A stretch of DNA of 64,000 nt, from assembly GCF_009769755.1 (NCBI RefSeq), contig NZ_SDWJ01000002.1:682001-746000 (forward strand), in the 5' to 3' direction. This DNA comes from Sphingorhabdus profundilacus. Lineage in GTDB: Bacteria; Pseudomonadota; Alphaproteobacteria; Sphingomonadales; Sphingomonadaceae. The notes below the pieces were generated by a model. It worked only from the letters and a program-made list of their open reading frames with translations, searched no databases and had not been told where the DNA came from. The position numbers were made by a program, and so were the translations under genes. Shown piece after piece: positions 8,194 to 15,949 of the stretch; the stretch's first letter is position 1; each line of letters starts with the position of its first letter.

Positions 8194-9762
8194 ATGTTTT
8201 ATAATCATAAATTGTCGCAATCGGCAGCACCCTTTTCTGCCGAAGAAAAATCTACCGCATCGGCGCACAGACCAATGTTTTCCGGGCTGAAGACATATCT
8301 TGGCATTTTGTGCGCGTCCGGCGCCTGTGTCGCGGCTCCGTTCATGCTGAGCGCGGCAACAACGCCCCTCTATAATCCGGCAAAGCTGCCCGCAGGTCCA
8401 CAGCGCGCCTTTCCCACTGCTGAAGGATTTGGCGCGGCTTCGGTTGGCGGACGCGGCGGCCGGGTCATCCAGGTTACAACGCTGGCGGATTCAGGCGCTG
8501 GTTCATTGCGCGAATGCATGATGGCCACCGGCCCGCGCACCTGCGTCTTTCGCGTAGCAGGCACAATCGAGTTGATGTCACAGATCAAACCGACATCGGG
8601 CAACCTTACCATCGCGGGTCAAACCGCACCTGGTGGCGGGATCGCGATCAAAAACCATCCATCGAACCTTACCGGATCGCCGCTATTTTTCAATCAGCCG
8701 CATAATATCATCCGGCATATTCGCGTCCGTCCCGGACCGACAAGTGGTGCCAAGCAAGATACAACCGATAGTATCACGGTCGATAGCGGGGCGATAAACA
8801 CCATTTTAGACCATGTGTCGCTGTCATGGGCAACGGACGAGCCGTTTAACACCACAAAGGCTGCTTCAAATGTGACGATCCAATGGTCAATGGTCTATGA
8901 AGGGCTGAGCAAGTCCACACATATACAAGGCGAGCATGCAAAAGGCATGTTCCTTGAAGGCAATAATATCACGGCGCACCATGTGTTCATGGCGCACGCC
9001 ACGGATCGCATGCCCAATGCCGGCGTTGGCAGCCGTGTCGATTTCGTTAACCTGATTTCCTATAATATGCGGGAAAAGGCCCATCAATATTTCTCGATGA
9101 AGCAAAAGCAAAGCTCCACCAGCAGCGGTCTGCTGCGTGAAGCCAATGTCATTGGCAATTGGGTTTCAATGGGGCCAAATTCATTGCGCGGCATTCCCAT
9201 CTTTGGCGGAAATTATGACGAACAATATTCCACCAACCCCGGCTTTGCGAAATTCTATCTCTACCAGAATATCGATGGCCGCCGTCGGACACAGGCCAAT
9301 AATGAAAAAATGTTCTTCGACCCTGCAGACTGGAAATATATCACGACGCAGCCTATCGGCAATTTGAGTGTTCAACTCTTCAGCCCTGCCGAACAGGCGG
9401 TCAGAGACGTGACTGCCTTTGCCGGGGCCTTCCCCAGAGATGCAGCCGACGCCCGAGCCGTGCAGGGTTTCCTGACATGCGGTGGCGCGATAATCGATAG
9501 CCCTTCGCAAGTTGGTGGATGGCCGGTACTCGCAACGGGCATTGCCTATCCTGATGTCGATAAGGACGGCATGGATGACAATTGGGAACGCAGCCGGAAT
9601 ATCAGCAGCGGTTCGGCTGACGCGGATGGCGATGGCTATACCAATTTAGAAGAGTTTTTGAATGAACTTGCAGGCGATCAGGACGCGGCCGGCAATTTCA
9701 TCAACCGGGTAGGTGCCGGCATCGGCACCGTACCTGCCGTCAATTGCAATATTATCCCCTAG
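8194..9762 (+). CDS. Secreted pectate-lyase-like beta-helix protein, paralogue 1
   Basis: 522 aa from the ATG at 8194, which has GGAG 7 nt upstream; an in-frame TTG at 8143 lacks such support. A long polar N-region precedes a hydrophobic export segment (about 30-50, YLGILCASGACVAAPF). The mature part opens with the family block FPTAEGFGAASVGGRGG, then TLADSGAGSLR, LTIAGQTAPGGG, IIRHIRVRPGP and the strand LDHVSLSWATDE, which matches the Asp-rich calcium/active-site strand of PL1-type lyases. Near the C-terminus two Asp-rich calcium-type loops occur (DVDKDGMDDNWE, DADGDGYTNLEEF). Likely extracellular polysaccharide lyase; true substrate unknown. Three paralogues lie in this window. Confidence 0.85.
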   Translation: MFYNHKLSQSAAPFSAEEKSTASAHRPMFSGLKTYLGILCASGACVAAPFMLSAATTPLYNPAKLPAGPQRAFPTAEGFGAASVGGRGGRVIQVTTLADSGAGSLRECMMATGPRTCVFRVAGTIELMSQIKPTSGNLTIAGQTAPGGGIAIKNHPSNLTGSPLFFNQPHNIIRHIRVRPGPTSGAKQDTTDSITVDSGAINTILDHVSLSWATDEPFNTTKAASNVTIQWSMVYEGLSKSTHIQGEHAKGMFLEGNNITAHHVFMAHATDRMPNAGVGSRVDFVNLISYNMREKAHQYFSMKQKQSSTSSGLLREANVIGNWVSMGPNSLRGIPIFGGNYDEQYSTNPGFAKFYLYQNIDGRRRTQANNEKMFFDPADWKYITTQPIGNLSVQLFSPAEQAVRDVTAFAGAFPRDAADARAVQGFLTCGGAIIDSPSQVGGWPVLATGIAYPDVDKDGMDDNWERSRNISSGSADADGDGYTNLEEFLNELAGDQDAAGNFINRVGAGIGTVPAVNCNIIP

Positions 9763-9778
9763 CCCCCAAAGCTGTGAT

Positions 9779-9817
9779 GGGCAGTGCAGACATCCCCTAG
9801 GGATTTCGGTACTGCCC
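9779..9817. terminator. Shared hairpin between two convergent lyase genes
   Basis: GGGCAGT at 9779-9785 pairs with ACTGCCC at 9811-9817; inside the loop there is a smaller palindrome (CCCCTAGGG). It fills the 54-bp gap between the convergent stop codons. No long T-run follows, so the terminator function is tentative. Confidence 0.45.
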
Positions 9818-11550
9818 TAAACAGCGATAGAGCAATTGACGGCGGGTACAGAACCAGTCCCAGACCCGACACGGTTTATCATATTGCCCGAGGCATCCTG
9901 ATCTCCGGCCAATTCATTCAGGAATTCTTCCAGATTGGTGAAGCCGTCACCGTCGGCATCGGCAATTCCGCTGCTGACGCCTCGGGCGGCTTCCCACACA
10001 TCATCCATGCCATCGCCATCCGCGTCGGCATAAGGCGTTCCGGCCGCCAGCGTGGGCCAGCCGCCCACTTCGCTGGGGCTGTCAATGATCGCACCTCGAC
10101 AATTCAGGAAATCGATCAGTACGCGCTGGTCTGAACTGTCCCGGGGAAATGCGCCGGCAAAGGACATCAGGTCCCGCACGCCTTGCGTCGCCGAAGAAAA
10201 CAGTTCTACCGAGAGAGTACCGATAGGTTGGCTTAATACATAACGCCAATCGGCAGGGTCTAAGAACAAGCGATCATCGACCGAAGTCGACACGCGACGT
10301 CCGTCGATGTTACCCGATAGGAAGAATTGGGCGAAGCCAGGGTTGGTCGAATATTGCTCGTCATAATTGCCGCCATAGATCGGCGTGCCGCGCAACGAAT
10401 CCGGACCCATGGAGACCCAATTGCTGACAACATTGGCCTGACGGGTCAATCCGCTCGTGGTACTACCCTGCTTTTGGAGCATCGAAAAATACTGATGCCC
10501 GCGTTCGCGCATGTTATAGGTCACAAGATTGACGAAATCGACGCGACTGCCCACACCGGCATTGGGCATACGATCAGTGGCATGCGCGATAAAGGTGTGG
10601 TGGATAGTGATATTGCTGCCTTCGACAAACATCCCTTTGGCATGTTCGCCGGATTTGTGCGTGGAATTGCTCAAACCTTCATAGACCAGCGACCATTGGA
10701 CGGTGATATTGGCCGATGCCTTGGTCGAATTGAACGGTTCATCTGTTGCCCATGATAGTGACACATGATCCAATATCGTATTTTCCGCGCCTGCATCAAT
10801 TGTAATGCCGTCGGTCGTGTCCTGCTTGGTCCCGCTTGTCGGGCCTGGCCGAATACGGATATGGCGGATGATATTATTGGGTTCTGCCAGAAAAACCGGC
10901 GAACCCGTCAGATTTGACGGATCATTACGAATAGCAATTCCGCCACCTGGAGCGGTTTGACCTGCAACGGTCAAATTACCCGAAGTCGGCTTTATCTGCG
11001 AGAGCAGGTTGATGGTACCTGCCACCCGGAAGGTGCAGGTTCGAGCGCCCGTGGCCATCATGCAGTCACGCAAGGACCCTGCGCCGGAATCGGCCAGTGT
11101 CGTCACGGGAATCACGCGTCCGCCTCTACCACCGGTCGCAGCTGCCCCGAAACCCTGGGCAGTTGGGAAAGCCCTTTGGCGGCCATCGGGCAGCTTGGAA
11201 GGACTATATATACCTGCAGTAGGCGGTGGTGGTGGCGGTGGTGGCGACGGCGGTGGCGGCACCGGAGGAGGGGGCGGAGGCGGAGGGGGCGGCACCGGTG
11301 GTGGCGGTGGCGCAGGTGGCGGGGGCGGCGACGAGGGAGGCGTCGTCGTAGGCGGAGGAGAGGGTGGGGGAGTTACAACCGGTGGCGGAGACGGCGGAGG
11401 CGGGACCACAACGACAGGGGGTGGAGGGGGCGAGCTTGACGGGGGCGTCCCGCCGCTGCTGCCACCCGAGCCGCCGCCTCCACAGCCCGACAGGGCTAAG
11501 GCAAAGACAAGTGTAGTGGAACCGACGGCAATGCGTCCGCGTTTTTGCAT
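9817..11550 (-). CDS. Lipoprotein-type pectate-lyase-like protein with long polyproline linker, paralogue 2
   Basis: 577 aa from the ATG at 11550, which has AGAGGT upstream and gives a clean lipoprotein signal (MQKRGRIAVGSTTLV, then ALALSGCG). An ATG at 11571 would add seven residues. The acylated Cys is followed by a Gly/Ser tract and about 75 residues made largely of Pro with Ser, Val and Thr. This can act as a rigid spacer through the wall or capsule. The beta-helix domain then repeats paralogue 1 almost motif for motif (FPTAQGFGAAATGG, HIRIRPGPTSG, LDHVSLSWATDE) and ends in the same Asp-rich loops (DADGDGMDDVWE, DADGDGFTNLEEF). Probably surface-anchored. It lies 275 bp downstream of the VirB11 gene on the same strand. 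Confidence 0.87.
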   Translation of the reverse strand: MQKRGRIAVGSTTLVFALALSGCGGGGSGGSSGGTPPSSSPPPPPVVVVPPPPSPPPVVTPPPSPPPTTTPPSSPPPPPAPPPPPVPPPPPPPPPPVPPPPSPPPPPPPPTAGIYSPSKLPDGRQRAFPTAQGFGAAATGGRGGRVIPVTTLADSGAGSLRDCMMATGARTCTFRVAGTINLLSQIKPTSGNLTVAGQTAPGGGIAIRNDPSNLTGSPVFLAEPNNIIRHIRIRPGPTSGTKQDTTDGITIDAGAENTILDHVSLSWATDEPFNSTKASANITVQWSLVYEGLSNSTHKSGEHAKGMFVEGSNITIHHTFIAHATDRMPNAGVGSRVDFVNLVTYNMRERGHQYFSMLQKQGSTTSGLTRQANVVSNWVSMGPDSLRGTPIYGGNYDEQYSTNPGFAQFFLSGNIDGRRVSTSVDDRLFLDPADWRYVLSQPIGTLSVELFSSATQGVRDLMSFAGAFPRDSSDQRVLIDFLNCRGAIIDSPSEVGGWPTLAAGTPYADADGDGMDDVWEAARGVSSGIADADGDGFTNLEEFLNELAGDQDASGNMINRVGSGTGSVPAVNCSIAV

Positions 11551-11824
11551 TGGATTGCGACCTCTGGCCATGTTGAATTAAACCCGTGCCATTATTTATT
11601 TCTAAGCATCGAGTATTCGAAGTTACCTAATTAGGAGTACGCAAATATGGTTAACAAATTGCTAAAGAAACTGCGCTTCGGCCACACGTTGTATTTTATC
11701 GGCCAGCCGAAAATACGCATGAATGGCAGATTAACAGGGGTTTAAGCGGTTTTTACCGAATAAATTACATAGCCAATATCATTCAATTAGTTAGACTGAA
11801 TTCAGCATCGCGAGCCGTTAATTG
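11551..11824. promoter_or_regulatory. AT-rich spacer upstream of paralogue 2, downstream of virB11
   Basis: A 274-bp AT-rich stretch with a perfect palindrome CCTAATTAGG at 11626-11635. Any promoter for the minus-strand lyase gene must lie here. No strong terminator for the VirB operon is visible, so read-through from virB11 into the lyase gene is possible. Confidence 0.3.
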
Positions 11825-12817
11825 TTACAGTTCAAGGTCACGCGTGACAACTATTGAACTGATGCCCCTTTTACCTTCTTGTCGTTCCAATTGAACAACA
11901 ATATCGATTACGAATCGTGCATATTCGATCACATCCTGGCGGCTTAATCCAATGCCCGATTGCATCACCATCAGGGCAAGTTGTTCAATGGCGCCTCTGG
12001 GTGAATTGGCGTGAATGGTTGAAAAGCTGCCCGGATGCCCGGTGTTTATAGCCCGCAGGAAACTAACCGATTCCGATCCGCGCAGCTCCCCCAAAACGAT
12101 ACGGTCGGGCCGAAGCCGCAATGCGGCTTGCAACAGATCATTCGTGTTGATCCGGGCGACGCCCATATCTCCCTTCATTGCTACCAACCCAACCGAATTG
12201 GGGTGCGACAGCCGAATTTCCGGTGTATCCTCGACAAGCACAATGCGTTCGGACATAGGCACTTCGGCCAGCAGTGCATTCAGAAAACTTGTTTTACCGG
12301 TCGACGTACCGCCGCTGATCAATATGGTTTTACGCGCATGTATCGCTTGCTGTAAAAATGCGATCGGGTCGCTTTTGGCCAGCATGATTGCAGGCTCGCT
12401 TGCCGGCGCCAATTTGTCGGAAAAAGCCGAAAGTGGCATCGCCTTGATCTTGTGTCGACGAATGGCAATGACCCAATCCCCACGGGTGGCGGACGGCGCA
12501 ATGACCTGAACACGCGCCCCATCTTCAAGAACCGCAGATAATAGCGGGTTTTCCCTGTTGACGCCTTGATTATTGACCCTTGCAATTTGTGTGGCCAGCC
12601 TTTCAATCAGGCGGCTATCGATTTGGGGCACTAAAAAGCGCTCCATTTTGCCGGGGCCGGCGCGCTCTATCCATATCTCGCCGGGGCGGTTTATCAGAAC
12701 CTCTGTAACATCGTCCTGGTTCAGCCAGGGCTGTAACGGTGCAAAATATGCTTCCAGGTAGGATTCGGCTACCTTTTCCTTGGTGCGCGCCGCCGCGAAA
12801 TCTGGCCTCACGGTCAA
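11825..12817 (-). CDS. virB11: VirB11-type secretion ATPase
   Basis: 330 aa hexameric traffic ATPase of a type IV secretion system, attached to the cytoplasmic face of the inner membrane. Walker A is GGTSTGKTS (about 169-177). An acidic VLVEDTPEIRL Asp box follows, then DRIVLGELRG as Walker B, and the His box GHPGSFSTIHANSP. The N-terminal domain has the family signature VTEVLINRPGEIWIER. It is the last gene of the VirB operon; its start overlaps the virB10 stop by 4 nt. All catalytic motifs are intact, so the machine is probably functional. Confidence 0.95.
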   Translation of the reverse strand: MTVRPDFAAARTKEKVAESYLEAYFAPLQPWLNQDDVTEVLINRPGEIWIERAGPGKMERFLVPQIDSRLIERLATQIARVNNQGVNRENPLLSAVLEDGARVQVIAPSATRGDWVIAIRRHKIKAMPLSAFSDKLAPASEPAIMLAKSDPIAFLQQAIHARKTILISGGTSTGKTSFLNALLAEVPMSERIVLVEDTPEIRLSHPNSVGLVAMKGDMGVARINTNDLLQAALRLRPDRIVLGELRGSESVSFLRAINTGHPGSFSTIHANSPRGAIEQLALMVMQSGIGLSRQDVIEYARFVIDIVVQLERQEGKRGISSIVVTRDLEL

Positions 12818-13968
12818 AGACTTGCGCCCATGGCTTCGGTAAAATCCAGATCGCGGGCGACGAAAATCTTGACCGCCTGCCCTTGGGTTACGCGGATTGT
12901 CGGCGGTATATTGGCGTTGCTCTGCGCGGCCACCGATGCCGCACTGGTGCCCGATGCGATAACAACGCCATCATTTGTCCGCGACCCCAAAGCGCCGACA
13001 ACCGACAGCAGGATGGCCGCGCCGAAGCGTTTGAAGAAATGGCTATTCACTTTACCCGGAAGTCCGGTTTCGCCCGCCCCGTCGGTTCCGGGCGAACCAA
13101 GATCGATCGAAACGCCATCGGGACGGATAGCGCGGGTCCAGATCACATAGGCACGTGTCTGTCCAGCCGCGACCCCACTTTTATACTGGCCGATCAGGCG
13201 TGAACCGCGTGGAAGCAAAACCGTTTTATTGTCGAAACTGCGAACGTCCTGACTTACAAAAGCGCGCGTATAGCCCGGAAGGTCGGAGTTGATAGCGGTT
13301 TCAAGCACCGCCGGTATCAACGTTCCCGCCACGATCGTGGCCGCTGGATTTGCCATCGGTGTCGCGCTGCTGCTGCCTTCCTCTCCTGCTCTTAATCCGA
13401 AAAGTTCGTCATTGTTCAGGCCGATAGGTGTCGTAGGGACATCACCGGATGACCCCTGACGGCTCGCGGTGCGGCGCTGGAGCCGATCTGCATATTCATC
13501 GAGAATAAGTGCAGGAGATCGTGGGTCTGTCGTTCTGGGTTCAAAATTTGACGTGAGCGACGACGGTGCCTGCACGACCGATACCGGCGGCGGCGTCACC
13601 GGTGGCAACCCTTGCCCGGCGGCCGCTGATCCCGCTTGCACACCCATCACAGAATTGCCCAGCGGGTCAACCAGTGTCACGGCATTTTGCGGGACAGGCG
13701 GTGGCTGTAAATCTGCAATGGCAGGCATTTCTTCTTCCTGCCTTGGCAGCGGACTTGCGGTCTGGCGGGCTTCGGACATCAAATACAAGGTCAACGCACC
13801 CAAAGCGACGGCACCGAACATGCCGCCCCAAATTGCAAAACCGTCTTTCCCGCGTTTCTGGCTGGCAACGACCGGAAAACGGTTGGTCGACGCCTCTTCA
13901 AGACTGTCGCCATCAAGCATGGTCCGTGGATCACGCTCATCATGGATGCCTTTCGTGATCGTCTTCAA
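12814..13968 (-). CDS. virB10: VirB10-type inner/outer membrane spanning protein
   Basis: 384 aa. A short cytoplasmic N-terminus precedes one membrane segment (about 43-65, IWGGMFGAVALGALTLYLM), then a proline-rich periplasmic linker. The C-terminal TrbI/VirB10 beta-domain follows from about residue 200, with GTLIPAVLETAINSDLPGY, LLPRGSRLIGQYKSG and IRVTQGQAVKIFVARDLDF. In known systems this protein passes from inner to outer membrane and opens the outer pore in response to ATPase energy. It overlaps both neighbouring genes by 4 nt. Confidence 0.94.
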   Translation of the reverse strand: MKTITKGIHDERDPRTMLDGDSLEEASTNRFPVVASQKRGKDGFAIWGGMFGAVALGALTLYLMSEARQTASPLPRQEEEMPAIADLQPPPVPQNAVTLVDPLGNSVMGVQAGSAAAGQGLPPVTPPPVSVVQAPSSLTSNFEPRTTDPRSPALILDEYADRLQRRTASRQGSSGDVPTTPIGLNNDELFGLRAGEEGSSSATPMANPAATIVAGTLIPAVLETAINSDLPGYTRAFVSQDVRSFDNKTVLLPRGSRLIGQYKSGVAAGQTRAYVIWTRAIRPDGVSIDLGSPGTDGAGETGLPGKVNSHFFKRFGAAILLSVVGALGSRTNDGVVIASGTSAASVAAQSNANIPPTIRVTQGQAVKIFVARDLDFTEAMGASL

Positions 13969-14729
13969 TTTCCGGTCTCCAGATTCGCGGCATTTGGTGC
14001 GGGTGTCGCCACGCGGTCCAGCCTGGCTTTCGCTTTGCCAAGCCGTAACATGATCGCGCTCGGTACGAAATCAATCACGAAATAATCATTCTGGGCAAGC
14101 TGGTTCACAAGGCTCTCTGTGCCATCAACGCCGATGGAAAATATAGCTGGCGGTGTCACCGTTTTGGGCCATCGCAAATAGGTCAATGTGCCATCGTCAA
14201 ATATCTCGCTTGGCCATAGGTTGGACTTACCGCTTTTGGACCAGCTGACTTTCAGGTTTGACGGCTGAACAGCCGGGCTATCGCTGATTGCTTCTGGTGG
14301 AATCGCGGTCAGGTCGGGCAGGTCAGGGTCCACCGGATCAGGCGGATAGATGAACCGTAACGTATAAATGGGCACCGCTTTTTGATCGACAGAATTCAGT
14401 TCGAACAAATAGGTCCGGCGATCGGTGACGATCGTCAGATTAGTGACTTTTTTCGTGGCAATAGGCTTGATGAACAGGATATTCGATCGCTTATTGGGCG
14501 TAACTTGCCAATTCGATCCATCGCCAATGGCGATATTTTCAATTCGCTCTTCCTCGCCGAACAGGACAGCGGTTTGAATGCCCATTACGCCCGCAATCCG
14601 ATACACCGTCGCTGCCGAATAATACCGCTCCACGACGCGGTTGTCACTTGCCTGCTGTGCGATCGTTTGCTGGCCTGCAAAGATGATAGCCAGCGCCCAG
14701 ATAATGTTAAAGCATCGCATCTTGCTCAT
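13965..14729 (-). CDS. virB9: VirB9/TrbG/CagX-type outer core protein
   Basis: 254 aa with an N-terminal signal peptide ending near QQTIAQ (about 25). The body shows the VirB9 pattern: YSAATVYRIAGVMGIQT, then IENIAIGDGSNWQV and NILFIKPIATKKVTNLTIV, then DRRTYLFEL. The C-terminal segment (about 155-240; SWSKSGKSNLWPSEIFDDG, TYLRWP, DYFVIDFVPS) is the part that packs against VirB10. The ATG at 14729 overlaps the virB6 stop. No VirB7 lipoprotein gene is visible next to it, although VirB7 normally stabilises VirB9. Confidence 0.93.
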   Translation of the reverse strand: MSKMRCFNIIWALAIIFAGQQTIAQQASDNRVVERYYSAATVYRIAGVMGIQTAVLFGEEERIENIAIGDGSNWQVTPNKRSNILFIKPIATKKVTNLTIVTDRRTYLFELNSVDQKAVPIYTLRFIYPPDPVDPDLPDLTAIPPEAISDSPAVQPSNLKVSWSKSGKSNLWPSEIFDDGTLTYLRWPKTVTPPAIFSIGVDGTESLVNQLAQNDYFVIDFVPSAIMLRLGKAKARLDRVATPAPNAANLETGN

Positions 14730-15949
14730 GCCGCTCCCTCCCGCTTTAATCGCACTGCGCCGATGGTTGCGGGGCGGTATTTGCGGCCCAGTGCCTGCGT
14801 AACATCATTGGTTTCACGCCGTGAGGTTCCTGTATTTCCCGGATTGTCGCCGGTGTTCATCGCAAAGCTGCGGGCAAAACCGGTGCGTTCACCAGGGTCC
14901 GAAGTCGCCGATGCCATCATGCCTTGATCGACCGCGCGCAGGATGGACTGGGTGCGCTGGTCAGGGCCGGATTCAGTGGAGGATTGCGGCGTTGTGGCAG
15001 CTGCCAAGGCCGATGCCGAAGCGCTCAATGCCGCGGCGCTGGCTGCGGCACTATTGCTGTCGGCGGACGAACCATTGCCGTCCGTTTCAGCCCATGGCAA
15101 ACGCCAGCCCGAAACAAGGGTCGTCGACAGCTTAATCGCCATCAACATAAGCGCAACATGCACCGAGGCGGCCAAAAAGATATTCACCGCGATCCGCATA
15201 TCAATTTCACCATTCAGCTTCGCCAATTCGACCACCAGCGGCCTGATCAGCGCGAGCGTGCCGCCGCCCAGCAGCACCGCGAACAGGGGGGTAACGGCAA
15301 GCATTACAACCGTCTTCATCCATCCAACAAACAGGCCACGGGTTCCAGAAAACAGGGCCAATATTATAAAAATGGGTCCCAGTGCCAACATCAAAGCCAA
15401 AGCCATTCGCGCGACAATTAAAACCCCGACAGTGCCTAAAAGCAACATCAAGGCGCCGAGCCATAACAGATTCCCTTCTGCCGACATGGCGCCCGCCGCC
15501 CCTTCGGCCCCGGCCCCTGCGCCACGCGACTGCAGCGCGACCCGGGCAATGGCCTGGAACATGACGTCTAACTGGTGCGAGAACATATAGGTCGCGCTGC
15601 CTTTGGTATTCAGCAGGATCTTCGCCAGTTCCTCGGGCGCGCCCAATGCGATGTTCAAAACAAAACTTTGATATCCAATCCAGCTTGTCGCGAATGTCAG
15701 GATCAGCCCGAGGCCAAGTATACGCGGAGGAAGCCCCGACAAACGGCCCCGGCCGCTCAAAAGACGGAATGCGATCAAGGCGACATATATTGTCAATATG
15801 ATCGTCAGCGCCCAGCCTAGTGCGCCACCGGGGCCGAAAAAGCGGTTGAACGCATATTCGATTATCCGTTCGCTGTTGCAGTCAATATATTGCAACCCGG
15901 CAGTGATGCCTTTTTCTTTTAGGCCTGTTGGTTGGCAGAACTGGCTCAT
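14726..15949 (-). CDS. virB6: VirB6/TrbL-type polytopic inner-membrane protein
   Basis: 407 aa with about six hydrophobic segments between residues 35 and 285 (for example ALGWALTIILTIYVALIAF, LLLGTVGVLIVARMALALM and VNIFLAASVHVALMLMAI). A hydrophilic Ala/Ser-rich C-terminal tail of about 115 residues follows. VirB6 forms the inner-membrane part of the type IV secretion channel. The gene sits between virB4 and virB9 with 4-nt overlaps, where virB5 and virB7/virB8 would usually interrupt the order. Confidence 0.88.
   Translation of the reverse strand: MSQFCQPTGLKEKGITAGLQYIDCNSERIIEYAFNRFFGPGGALGWALTIILTIYVALIAFRLLSGRGRLSGLPPRILGLGLILTFATSWIGYQSFVLNIALGAPEELAKILLNTKGSATYMFSHQLDVMFQAIARVALQSRGAGAGAEGAAGAMSAEGNLLWLGALMLLLGTVGVLIVARMALALMLALGPIFIILALFSGTRGLFVGWMKTVVMLAVTPLFAVLLGGGTLALIRPLVVELAKLNGEIDMRIAVNIFLAASVHVALMLMAIKLSTTLVSGWRLPWAETDGNGSSADSNSAAASAAALSASASALAAATTPQSSTESGPDQRTQSILRAVDQGMMASATSDPGERTGFARSFAMNTGDNPGNTGTSRRETNDVTQALGRKYRPATIGAVRLKREGAA

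Noticed and set aside
11009-11581. Gly-rich plus-strand frame opposite the polyproline linker
   Set aside because: Poly-Gly is the antisense image of the polyproline codons of the lyase gene, which has a signal peptide and clear domain on the other strand.
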